64,000 bases of DNA from the NCBI RefSeq assembly GCF_900460065.1, contig NZ_UAVD01000027.1:62001-126000 (forward strand). The letters run 5' to 3'. The notes under the pieces were generated by a model. It was not told the DNA's origin and did no database searches. It saw nothing but the letters and a program-made list of their open reading frames with translations. The DNA is from Streptomyces griseus. Its GTDB lineage: Bacteria; Actinomycetota; Actinomycetes; Streptomycetales; Streptomycetaceae. Numbering within the stretch: the stretch's first letter is position 1; every line of letters starts with the position of its first letter. Shown in pieces: positions 8,069-14,810 of the stretch. The position numbers and the translations under genes are program-made.

Positions 8069-10287
8069 ACCGCCAGCGCGTCCAGGGCCACCGCGCCCTG
8101 GCCGCGGCCCAGCACCACCAGCGGGTTGATGTCCAGCTCGGTCAGGTCGTCGCCCAGCTCCAGGGCCATCCGCTGGACCCGCAGCACCACTTCGACGAGG
8201 GCGTCCACATCGACGGGGGGCCCGCCCCGCACCCCCTCCAGCAGCGCCCGCCCGCGCAGCTCGCCGAGCATGTCCCGGGCCTCCTGCTCACCGAACGGCG
8301 GGACCCGGACCGCCGCGTCGTGCAGCACCTCCACCAGGACCCCGCCGAGCCCCACCGTGACGGTCGGGCCGAACAGGGCGTCGTGGGTCACCCCGACCAT
8401 CATCTCGACGCCCCGGTCGATCATCTGGCAGACCAGGACGCCGTCCAGGTCCACCGACTCGTACCGGGCGATGTCGGTCAGCTCGCGGTAGGCGTCGCGG
8501 ACCTGGCTGGCCGAGGTGAGCCCGACCTTCACCAGACCCAGCTCCGTCTTGTGGGCGAGCCGGGGCCCGGAGGCCTTCATCACCACCGGGTAGCCGACCG
8601 GCCCCGCCGCCCGGACCGCCGCCGCCGCGCTGGTCACCAACTGCTCGCGCGGCACCCGGATACCGTACGCGCGCAGCAACTGCTTCGCCGCGTGCTCGCT
8701 GAGCTGCTGCCCCGGCCGCAGCAGCCCCCGCGCCTTGCGGAAGGACGGCGACGGGGTGCGCGGGGCGTCCTCGAAGGGGGAGCGGTAGCGGGCGGTGAAG
8801 CGGTGGTGGTCCAGGTAGGCCTTCACGGCGGTGACGCAGTTGCGCGCCGTACGGAAGGTGGCGAGGCGCGACGAGCCCAGCAGGGTCGTGCGGTAGGCGT
8901 CCTCGGTGCCGACGGGGGAGCCCCAGACGACGCAGACCAGCTTGTCGGTGGCCTCCGCCGCGTCCGCCAGGTCCTGGGCGAGCCGGTCGCTCATCGGCGG
9001 GAACGGTCCGGTGATCGGGCAGATCAGCACCCCGACCGACGGGTCCGCGAGGATCGCGTCGATGATCTTCCGGCCGCGCCAGTCGCCGACCGGGTGGCCG
9101 CCGTTGTCGATGGGGTTGGCGACGTTCAGGTACTCCGGGATCCAGGTGTGCAGTTCGGCCCGCTTCTCCTGCGACAGGGCGGGCAGGGTGAGCCCCGCCG
9201 CCGTCGCCAGGTCCGCGAAGTGCGCGCCGGTGCCGCCGGAGATGGAGTAGACGGCCACGCCCTCGGCCCGCGGCGGCCGGGCGCGGGCCAGCAGGGCGGC
9301 GGTGTCCTGGAGTTCGTCCAGGCCGTCCACCCGGACCACCCCGAACTGCCGCATCGCCGCGTCCACCACGTCGTCCGCCCCGGTCAGCTTGCCGGTGTGC
9401 GAGGCGGCGGTCCTGGCCCCGGCCTCCGTGCGGCCCACCTTCACGGCGACGACGGGGACCTTGGCCCGGGCGGCCCGGTCGGCGGCGAGCAGGAAGGAGC
9501 GGCCGTCCCTGAGCCCCTCGACGTAACAGGCGATGGCCCCGACCTCGGGGAGCTGGGCGAAGTACGCGAGGAAGTCGGCGGTCTCCAGATCGGCCTCGTT
9601 GCCCGTGGGGGCCCAGTGGGAGAGCCGGATGCCCAGCTCCTGGAGGGCGTGGAGCGGGCGGCCCTGGTGCCCGGACTGGGTGATCAGGGCGATGGCGGGG
9701 CCGTCCAGGTCCTCCCGGAACCTCTCGAAGGCGTTCAGGTTGGTGTTCGGTCCGAGCAGGCGCACCCCGGAGCGCTCCACGGCCGCCGCGAGCCGGCTCT
9801 GGGCCGCCGCGCCCGCCTCCCCGGTCTCGGCGAACCCGGAGGCGAAGGCGACGGCGAAGGGCACCTTGGCCTCGCCCAGCTCCTCGATCACCGGGAGCGG
9901 GTCCGCGACCAGCAGGACCGCGAGGTCGACCGGCTCGGGCACGTCGGCCACCGAGGGGAAGCAGTCCCGGCCGAACACGGCAGGCCGGGTCGGGTGCACG
10001 GGGTGCAGCCGGGCCCCGACCCGGTCGGCCCAGGCGAGGAGCTGCCGGGTGATGCCCGTGTTGGGGCGGCCCTCGGCATCCGAGGCGCCGACGACGGCCA
10101 CGGACCGGGGCCGGAAGAAGCGGTCCAGGTCGGGCACGGGCAGGTGCAGTGGTCGCCCGCTGACGTCGAGGCCGCCCCGGGCCGAGGCCGTCGGAAGGCT
10201 GACGACGGCGGCGTGCGGCTCCTCGCCGCAGGCCACCACCCGGGCACGGAAGTCGGTGGTGAGGGTGCCGTGAGTCGATCCAAGCAT
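8059..10287 (-). CDS. ADP-forming acyl-CoA synthetase-like protein (acetate-CoA ligase family)
   Basis: From the ATG at 10287 (AGGAG 11 bases before; a GTG at 10317 has none) the product is 742 residues. It has a CoA-binding Rossmann domain (SVAVVGASDAEGRPN), succinyl-CoA-ligase-like middle domains containing ASHTGKLTG with the presumed phospho-histidine, and a C-terminal ATP-grasp (PVVMKASGPRLAHKTELG; ELDINPLVV). Family members make acyl-CoA or run in reverse with ADP. Two tandem regulon operators lie 59-97 bases upstream, and an enoyl-CoA hydratase follows in the operon, so acyl activation for degradation is likely. Confidence 0.85.
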   Translation of the reverse strand: MLGSTHGTLTTDFRARVVACGEEPHAAVVSLPTASARGGLDVSGRPLHLPVPDLDRFFRPRSVAVVGASDAEGRPNTGITRQLLAWADRVGARLHPVHPTRPAVFGRDCFPSVADVPEPVDLAVLLVADPLPVIEELGEAKVPFAVAFASGFAETGEAGAAAQSRLAAAVERSGVRLLGPNTNLNAFERFREDLDGPAIALITQSGHQGRPLHALQELGIRLSHWAPTGNEADLETADFLAYFAQLPEVGAIACYVEGLRDGRSFLLAADRAARAKVPVVAVKVGRTEAGARTAASHTGKLTGADDVVDAAMRQFGVVRVDGLDELQDTAALLARARPPRAEGVAVYSISGGTGAHFADLATAAGLTLPALSQEKRAELHTWIPEYLNVANPIDNGGHPVGDWRGRKIIDAILADPSVGVLICPITGPFPPMSDRLAQDLADAAEATDKLVCVVWGSPVGTEDAYRTTLLGSSRLATFRTARNCVTAVKAYLDHHRFTARYRSPFEDAPRTPSPSFRKARGLLRPGQQLSEHAAKQLLRAYGIRVPREQLVTSAAAAVRAAGPVGYPVVMKASGPRLAHKTELGLVKVGLTSASQVRDAYRELTDIARYESVDLDGVLVCQMIDRGVEMMVGVTHDALFGPTVTVGLGGVLVEVLHDAAVRVPPFGEQEARDMLGELRGRALLEGVRGGPPVDVDALVEVVLRVQRMALELGDDLTELDINPLVVLGRGQGAVALDALAVCR

Positions 10288-10345
10288 CGTTCCGCCCACT
10301 CCTGCTCGATGGCCCACCGGCGAACAGGCGGGACCGGCCGATTAG

Positions 10346-10384
10346 CTGACACACTGTCAGGTTACTGAACTGACGCTGCGTCAG
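10346..10384. promoter_or_regulatory. regulon operators 2 and 3: tandem CTGACA-CAC-TGTCAG and CTGACG-CTG-CGTCAG
   Basis: Two 15-bp palindromes at 10346-10360 and 10370-10384, centres 24 bp apart, both perfect inverted repeats. This is the only promoter with two copies, suggesting cooperative binding ahead of the acyl-CoA synthetase/hydratase operon. Confidence 0.75.
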
Positions 10385-10477
10385 GAATGGGTGTGCAGGC
10401 AAAGGCTCCCGCGAGCGCCCGGGCGGACCCTCGTGGTCACGGAGCGGCATCCCGTGCCGTAGGGTGGTGTTCACCGA

Positions 10478-10551
10478 CGCGGGGTGGAGCAGCTCGGTAG
10501 CTCGCTGGGCTCATAACCCAGAGGTCGCAGGTTCAAATCCTGTCCCCGCTA
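10478..10551 (+). tRNA. initiator tRNA-fMet (CAT anticodon)
   Basis: A 74-nt cloverleaf without encoded CCA. The acceptor arm CGCGGGG/CCCCGCT leaves the 1:72 pair unmatched, and the anticodon stem has three consecutive G:C pairs (CTGGG / CCCAG around CTCATAA), both hallmarks of bacterial initiator tRNA. The anticodon CAT is at 10512-10514. A TAGGGT -10-like element at 10460-10465 sits just upstream. Confidence 0.95.
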
Positions 10552-10556
10552 CTGAA

Positions 10557-10606
10557 GAACACGGCCGAGGCCCGGATCCCCACGGATCCGGGCCTCGGCC
10601 GTGTTC
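10557..10606 (+). terminator. long hairpin terminator after tRNA-fMet
   Basis: A perfect 23-bp stem (10557-10579 with 10584-10606) around a 4-base CCAC loop, starting 5 bases after the tRNA. No T-run follows, as is common for Streptomyces terminators. Confidence 0.85.
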
Positions 10607-10705
10607 CGCCGCCGGTGCGCCCGCACCCTCTCCGGCGGACGCTCGAACATTCCTTCCGGACGCTGAGTCATGGGCAGAGCCGCTCCGACGGGCCAGGCTG
10701 GTGCC

Positions 10706-11587
10706 ATGACTTCCGCACACATGACTCAGACATCCACGACCTCCACGCGGGAACCCGTACTCGTGACCGGCGGCACCGGCAAGACCGGCCGCCGGGTGGT
10801 GGCCCTCCTCCGCGAGCGGGGCGTGGAGACGCGGGCGGCCTCGCGGTCCGGCGAGACCCCGTTCGACTGGACGGACCCCACCACCTGGGCGGCGGCCCTG
10901 GACGGTGCCGCCGCCGTCTACATCACCCCGCTCGACGCCTCGCCCTCCCCGACGCCCGCCTTCGTCGAACAGGCCGTCGCGAGCGGGGTGCGGCGGCTGG
11001 TGCTGCTCTCGGCCCGGGGGACGGACCAGCCCGGCTACTTCGGCCCCGGCCACGACGACGGCGGCCCGCACGGCGCGGGGGAGCGGGCCGTCCGCGCCTC
11101 CGGGGTGGCCTGGACGATCCTGCGGCCCGGCTGGTTCGCCCAGAACTTCAGCGAGGGCGTCTTCCACGACGCCGTACGCGACGGCGAACTGGCGCTGCCC
11201 ACCGGGGACGGGAAGGCGTCGTTCGTCGACGCCGACGACATCGCGGAGGTGGCCGTCGCCGCGCTCACCGAGGACGGTCACGCGGGCCAGGAGTACGGGC
11301 TCTCGGGACCGCGCGCGCTCGGCATGGACGACGTCCTGGACGAGATCGCGAAGGAGACCGGGAAGCGCGCCGCGTACGTCCCCCTCGACACGGCCGCCTT
11401 CCGCGCCGGCCTCGTCTCCCAGGGCTTCACGGACGAGGAGGCGGGCCTCTGGACGGACGCCCTGAACCCGATCACCAGCAGCCGGGAGGCGCCCGTCCTG
11501 GACGGGGTGCGCCGGGCGCTCGGCCGGGAGCCGCGCGACTTCGCGGTCTTCGTCCGGGACGCGGCGGCGCGGGGCGCCTGGGGCTGA
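10706..11587 (+). CDS. NmrA-like / atypical SDR NAD(P)-binding oxidoreductase
   Basis: The ATG at 10706 (in-frame ATG at 10721 is an alternative, no clear ribosome site) gives 293 residues. The dinucleotide-binding motif is VTGGTGKTGRRVV (about 20-32), and LRPGWFAQNFSEG and FVDADDIAEVAV are typical of NmrA-like NAD(P)H sensors/quinone reductases. It is a clear paralogue of the gene at 13.3 kb, sharing GGTGKTGRRVV, LRP..FxQNF and SGPRAL. An AraC regulator lies between the two. Confidence 0.85.
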   Translation: MTSAHMTQTSTTSTREPVLVTGGTGKTGRRVVALLRERGVETRAASRSGETPFDWTDPTTWAAALDGAAAVYITPLDASPSPTPAFVEQAVASGVRRLVLLSARGTDQPGYFGPGHDDGGPHGAGERAVRASGVAWTILRPGWFAQNFSEGVFHDAVRDGELALPTGDGKASFVDADDIAEVAVAALTEDGHAGQEYGLSGPRALGMDDVLDEIAKETGKRAAYVPLDTAAFRAGLVSQGFTDEEAGLWTDALNPITSSREAPVLDGVRRALGREPRDFAVFVRDAAARGAWG

Positions 11588-11655
11588 GCCTCCGGCGCCG
11601 GGACCGGTCTTTCCGTTCGGACGTGCCGGTGGCCGGGGGAACGTAGCCTTCGCAC

Positions 11656-12147
11656 ATGCGTGCTGGATGGGTGGGCGCTGTTCTGACGGCGGGGCTGGTG
11701 CTGTGGTTCGGCTGGGGGCTGGCCGGGCTGGTGACCGTGGGGTGCGACTGGGACCCCAAGGGCTGCGGTGTCCCGGAAGGGGGCGGCAAGTACTTCACCG
11801 CTGTCATGGCCGCGCCCTGGCCCCTGGGCATCATCCTCAAGACGGGGTTCTACCGAAAGGACTGGCGCCGCACTCTGGGCTACCCGGCCGGAGCGTTCGC
11901 GGGGGCGGCGGTCGCCCTGGGCATGGGCACGTCCGCCGGCCACTGGGTCGTCGCGTCCGTCCTCGTGCTGATCGGCGTCCTCATTCCGTGGCTGGCCCGG
12001 TACACCACCGAAGAGGCCCGCGAGGTCAGGCGCCAGGAGCGCGAGCGCCGCGCGCGCGAGGAGCGGCGCGAGCGGGCGCGGGTGCGGAGGAGGGAGCGTC
12101 GGCGGGAACGGCGCCGGAGCAGAGCGGCACAACGCGACGCGACGTGA
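11656..12147 (+). CDS. small membrane protein with highly basic C-terminal tail
   Basis: The 163-residue product has hydrophobic segments at about residues 5-28, 47-63, 76-92 and 96-113. It ends in a strongly charged Arg/Glu-rich tail of about 45 residues (REVRRQERERRAREERRER and similar), predicted to be helical or coiled coil in the cytoplasm. I do not recognise a family. It is monocistronic between an NmrA-like gene and an AraC gene on the other strand. Confidence 0.65.
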   Translation: MRAGWVGAVLTAGLVLWFGWGLAGLVTVGCDWDPKGCGVPEGGGKYFTAVMAAPWPLGIILKTGFYRKDWRRTLGYPAGAFAGAAVALGMGTSAGHWVVASVLVLIGVLIPWLARYTTEEAREVRRQERERRAREERRERARVRRRERRRERRRSRAAQRDAT

Positions 12148-12157
12148 TGGCGGTCGG

Positions 12158-12218
12158 CCCGTCCGGCGGCGCACCCCGTCCGGCGGCGCACCGGCCGCGC
12201 ACCCCGTCCGGCCGCGTA
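12158..12218. repeat. three degenerate 16-bp repeats of CCCGTCCGGCGGCGCA
   Basis: Copies at 12158-12173 and 12175-12190 are identical; the copy at 12203-12218 differs at two positions. They occupy the gap between two converging genes and may simply be low-complexity GC-rich DNA. Confidence 0.5.
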
Positions 12219-12266
12219 CCGGCGCCGCCGGCCGCGAACCCCGCCGGAGCGGCCGGTGCGCCGCCC

Positions 12267-13232
12267 TCACCCCGCGGGGGCGGCCGTCTCCACCGGGTCG
12301 GTGGCGGCCGCCGCGCGCCGGAACGCGCTCGGGCTCTCGCCGCGCAGCCGCTTGAACGCCGTGCTGAAGCCGAACGCGTCCGCGTAGCCGACCCGCCGGG
12401 CCACGGCCGCCACCGTCAGCTCCGGGCGGGTCAGCAGGTCGGCCGCGAGCGTCATCCGCCAGGCGGTCAGATAGGCCACCGGGCCCTCCCCGACCAGCTC
12501 GGTGAACCGCTTCGCCAGGGTCGTCCGGGAGACCCCCGCCCGGACCGCCAGCTCCGCCGTCGTCCAGGGATGCGCCGGATCGGCGTGCATCGCCCGCAGG
12601 GCCGGGCCCGCCACCTGGTCGCCGAGCGCCCCGTACCACCCCGGCGGATCCGCCTCCGGCCGGTCGAACCAGTCGCGCAGCGTGCACACCAGCAACCAGT
12701 CCAGCAGCCGGTCGAGCACGATCTGTTCGCCCGGCCGCCCGCCGCCGATCTGCCCCTCCAGGTAGTCGCGCATCGGCCCGCAGTCCTGCTCGTCGGGCAC
12801 CACGAGGGCGGGCGGCAGCGCCTGGAGGAGCCGCTGGGGCACCTGCGCCCGTACGTCGTAGGTGGCGGCCAACAGTACGGTGGGGAAAGCGGATTCGGGC
12901 CCGGACCCGGCCTCCGGTGCGGGGGCGGTGTCCGAAGCCGCGCCCCCGCCCGCGTCGCGCACGCCCCCGGCCCGCTCCGGCCCCGTACCGCCGGCCGGGT
13001 CGTCGGTGAAGACGAACGGGGCCGGACCGCGGACGATCGCCGCCTCGCCGACCTCCACCCGCAGCGGCTCGCCGCCCTCCGGCACGATCCATCCCCCGCC
13101 CCGCATCGGCAGGCACAGGGTCAGATACGCCCCGTCGGTGAACCGCACCGACCACGGCGCGCGCAGCACGGAACGGCCGAACACCGCGCCACTGCCCCGC
13201 ACGCCCCGCAACAGTTCGTCGAACACGTCCAT
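12267..13232 (-). CDS. AraC family regulator with N-terminal cupin domain (AraC_binding_2/cupin_6)
   Basis: The ATG at 13232 begins MDVFDELLRGVRG, the usual start of cupin_6-type AraC proteins. The 321-residue product has an N-terminal effector domain (about 1-190) with a Pro/Gly/Ala-rich insertion near 95-120, and a C-terminal double HTH (WTTAELAVRAGVSRTTLAKRF and TVAAVARRVGYADAFGFSTAFKR, about 225-305). It is divergent from, and therefore probably regulates, the NmrA-like reductase at 13.3 kb; this pairing is common in actinobacteria. Confidence 0.85.
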   Translation of the reverse strand: MDVFDELLRGVRGSGAVFGRSVLRAPWSVRFTDGAYLTLCLPMRGGGWIVPEGGEPLRVEVGEAAIVRGPAPFVFTDDPAGGTGPERAGGVRDAGGGAASDTAPAPEAGSGPESAFPTVLLAATYDVRAQVPQRLLQALPPALVVPDEQDCGPMRDYLEGQIGGGRPGEQIVLDRLLDWLLVCTLRDWFDRPEADPPGWYGALGDQVAGPALRAMHADPAHPWTTAELAVRAGVSRTTLAKRFTELVGEGPVAYLTAWRMTLAADLLTRPELTVAAVARRVGYADAFGFSTAFKRLRGESPSAFRRAAAATDPVETAAPAG

Positions 13233-13333
13233 GACGCAACTGTAGGCAGAGCCGGCCGCGCCCCGGACGCTCACCTATGCACGGCGGACGGACGCCCATG
13301 GGCCCGGCGGATCGGCCGCGGTGGACTGGGCGC

Positions 13334-14185
13334 ATGACGACGAACAGCACGCACCGCGGTCCGTCCGGAATCCTCGTCCTCGGCGGCACCGGCAAGACCG
13401 GCCGCCGGGTCGTGGACCGGCTGCGCGCGACCGGGACCACCACGGTCCGTCCCGCCTCCCGCTCCGGTGAGGTCCGCTTCGACTGGGCCCTCCCCGACAC
13501 CTGGGAGCCCGCCCTCGCCGGGGCCGAGGCCCTCTACCTCGTCGCCCCCGAAGACCCGTCCCCCGTCGAGGAGTTCGTGACCCGCGCCGAGGCCTCGGGG
13601 GTCCGCCGCCTCGTGGTCCTGTCCGGCCACGGCATCGAGCACGCGGGGGAGGGCTTCGGCCGGGGCATGGCCGCGGCGGAGGAAGCGGCCCGGGAGTCGG
13701 GGGCCGAGTGGACCCTCCTGCGCCCCAACAACTTCTTCCAGAACTTCGACGAGGACCTCTGGCTGGCCCCGCTCCGCGAGGGCCGCCTCGGCCTGCCGAT
13801 CGGGGACGTCCCCGAACCCTTCGTCGACGCCGACGACGTGGCGGCGGTCGCGGCGGCCGTCCTCACCGAGGACGGCCACGCGGGCCGCACGTACGTGCTG
13901 TCCGGGCCCCGGGCCCTCACCTTCGCCGGAGCCGCGAAGACCATCGCCCGCGCGGCCGGCCGCCCCGTCCGCTACGAGGAGCTGAGCCCCGCGGCGTACC
14001 GCGCGGAGCTCCTCGCCCAGGGGTGGCCGGAGGCCGCCGCCGACTCCCTGGGCGCGATGTTCGCCCTGCACCGCGCGGGCCACTCGGCCGAGGTGACCGA
14101 CGACGTCCGCCGGGTGCTGGGCCGGGAGCCGGCGGACCTGGAACCGTGGGCGCGGCGCATCGCGGCCACGGGGGTCTGGGCGTAG
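13334..14185 (+). CDS. NmrA-like / atypical SDR NAD(P)-binding oxidoreductase
   Basis: A 283-residue Rossmann protein, with LVLGGTGKTGRRVVDRL at about 14-30 as the NAD(P) motif, then LLRPNNFFQNFDED, FVDADDVAAVA and SGPRALTF. It belongs to the NmrA/HSCARG-like group of NADPH-dependent reductases or redox sensors. It is divergent from the AraC regulator (101-base gap) and a paralogue of the gene at 10.7 kb. The chosen ATG is the one nearest the conserved core; an upstream in-frame ATG at 13298 is less likely. Confidence 0.85.
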   Translation: MTTNSTHRGPSGILVLGGTGKTGRRVVDRLRATGTTTVRPASRSGEVRFDWALPDTWEPALAGAEALYLVAPEDPSPVEEFVTRAEASGVRRLVVLSGHGIEHAGEGFGRGMAAAEEAARESGAEWTLLRPNNFFQNFDEDLWLAPLREGRLGLPIGDVPEPFVDADDVAAVAAAVLTEDGHAGRTYVLSGPRALTFAGAAKTIARAAGRPVRYEELSPAAYRAELLAQGWPEAAADSLGAMFALHRAGHSAEVTDDVRRVLGREPADLEPWARRIAATGVWA

Positions 14186-14218
14186 CGCCCCCCGTTCGGG
14201 GCGGCGCGGTCGCGGCCG

Positions 14219-14692
14219 TCAGGCGAGCTGCCCCACCTGGTAGCCGCCGGCCGGCTGCTGGAGGATGACGTTCAGCCGGTTGAAGGTGTTGATCAGCGCG
14301 ATCAGGGAGACCAGGGCGAGGAGCTGCTCCTCGTCGTAGTGCTCGGCCGCCCGCGCCCAGACCTCGTCCGGGGCCCCGCCCGCCGCGTCCGCGATACGGG
14401 TGCCCTGCTCCGTCAGCTCCAGCGCGGCGCGCTCGGCTTCGGTGAAGACGGTGGCCTCCCGCCACGCGGCGATCAGGTTCAGGCGCAGCGAGGTCTCCCC
14501 GGCCGCGGCGGCCTCCTTGGTGTGCATGTCCAGGCAACCGCCGCAGCCGTTGATCTGGCTCGCGCGGATCTTCACCAGCTCCTGCGTCGCCGCGGGCAGT
14601 GTCGTGCCCTCGACGACCTTGCCCGCCGAGACCAGGTGCTTCACGAGCTTGCCGGTGACCGGGCTGGCGAAGGCGTTGAGTCGGGCGTTCAT
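14219..14692 (-). CDS. carboxymuconolactone decarboxylase (AhpD-like) family protein
   Basis: The ATG follows GAGGGAG at 6 bases. The 157-residue product carries the AhpD redox signature NGCGGCLDMHTKEA with Cys50, Cys53 and His57, so it is probably a small cytoplasmic peroxidase-like or alkylhydroperoxidase protein rather than a true decarboxylase. Upstream is a promoter that fits the ECF41 sigma-factor consensus; COE/AhpD-like genes are the known targets of ECF41 sigma factors. No ECF41 gene is in the window. Confidence 0.85.
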   Translation of the reverse strand: MNARLNAFASPVTGKLVKHLVSAGKVVEGTTLPAATQELVKIRASQINGCGGCLDMHTKEAAAAGETSLRLNLIAAWREATVFTEAERAALELTEQGTRIADAAGGAPDEVWARAAEHYDEEQLLALVSLIALINTFNRLNVILQQPAGGYQVGQLA

Positions 14693-14732
14693 GGTGTGCT
14701 CCCTCTGCTGTCGTCCGATGCTGCACACCTAC

Positions 14733-14759
14733 GACGGAGCAGCCCCCGGCGATGTGACA
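14733..14759 (-). promoter_or_regulatory. ECF41-type promoter TGTCACA-N16-CGTC
   Basis: On the minus strand TGTCACA (14759-14753) is followed after exactly 16 bases by CGTC (14736-14733), about 40 bases before the AhpD-like start. This agrees fully with the described ECF41 promoter, which typically drives carboxymuconolactone decarboxylase genes. Confidence 0.75.
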
Positions 14760-14773
14760 TCCGGGGGAGGGGA

Positions 14774-14787
14774 GTGACGGGCGTCAC
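14774..14787. promoter_or_regulatory. Crp-like site GTGACGGGCGTCAC
   Basis: A perfect GTGA-N6-TCAC palindrome that also fits the Streptomyces Crp motif GTG-N6-GNCAC. It lies 15 bases upstream of the ECF41-type -35 of the AhpD-like gene. The same 14-mer recurs at 28573. Confidence 0.4.
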
Positions 14788-14810
14788 CCGGCGGGGGCGC
14801 CCGGGACCGC

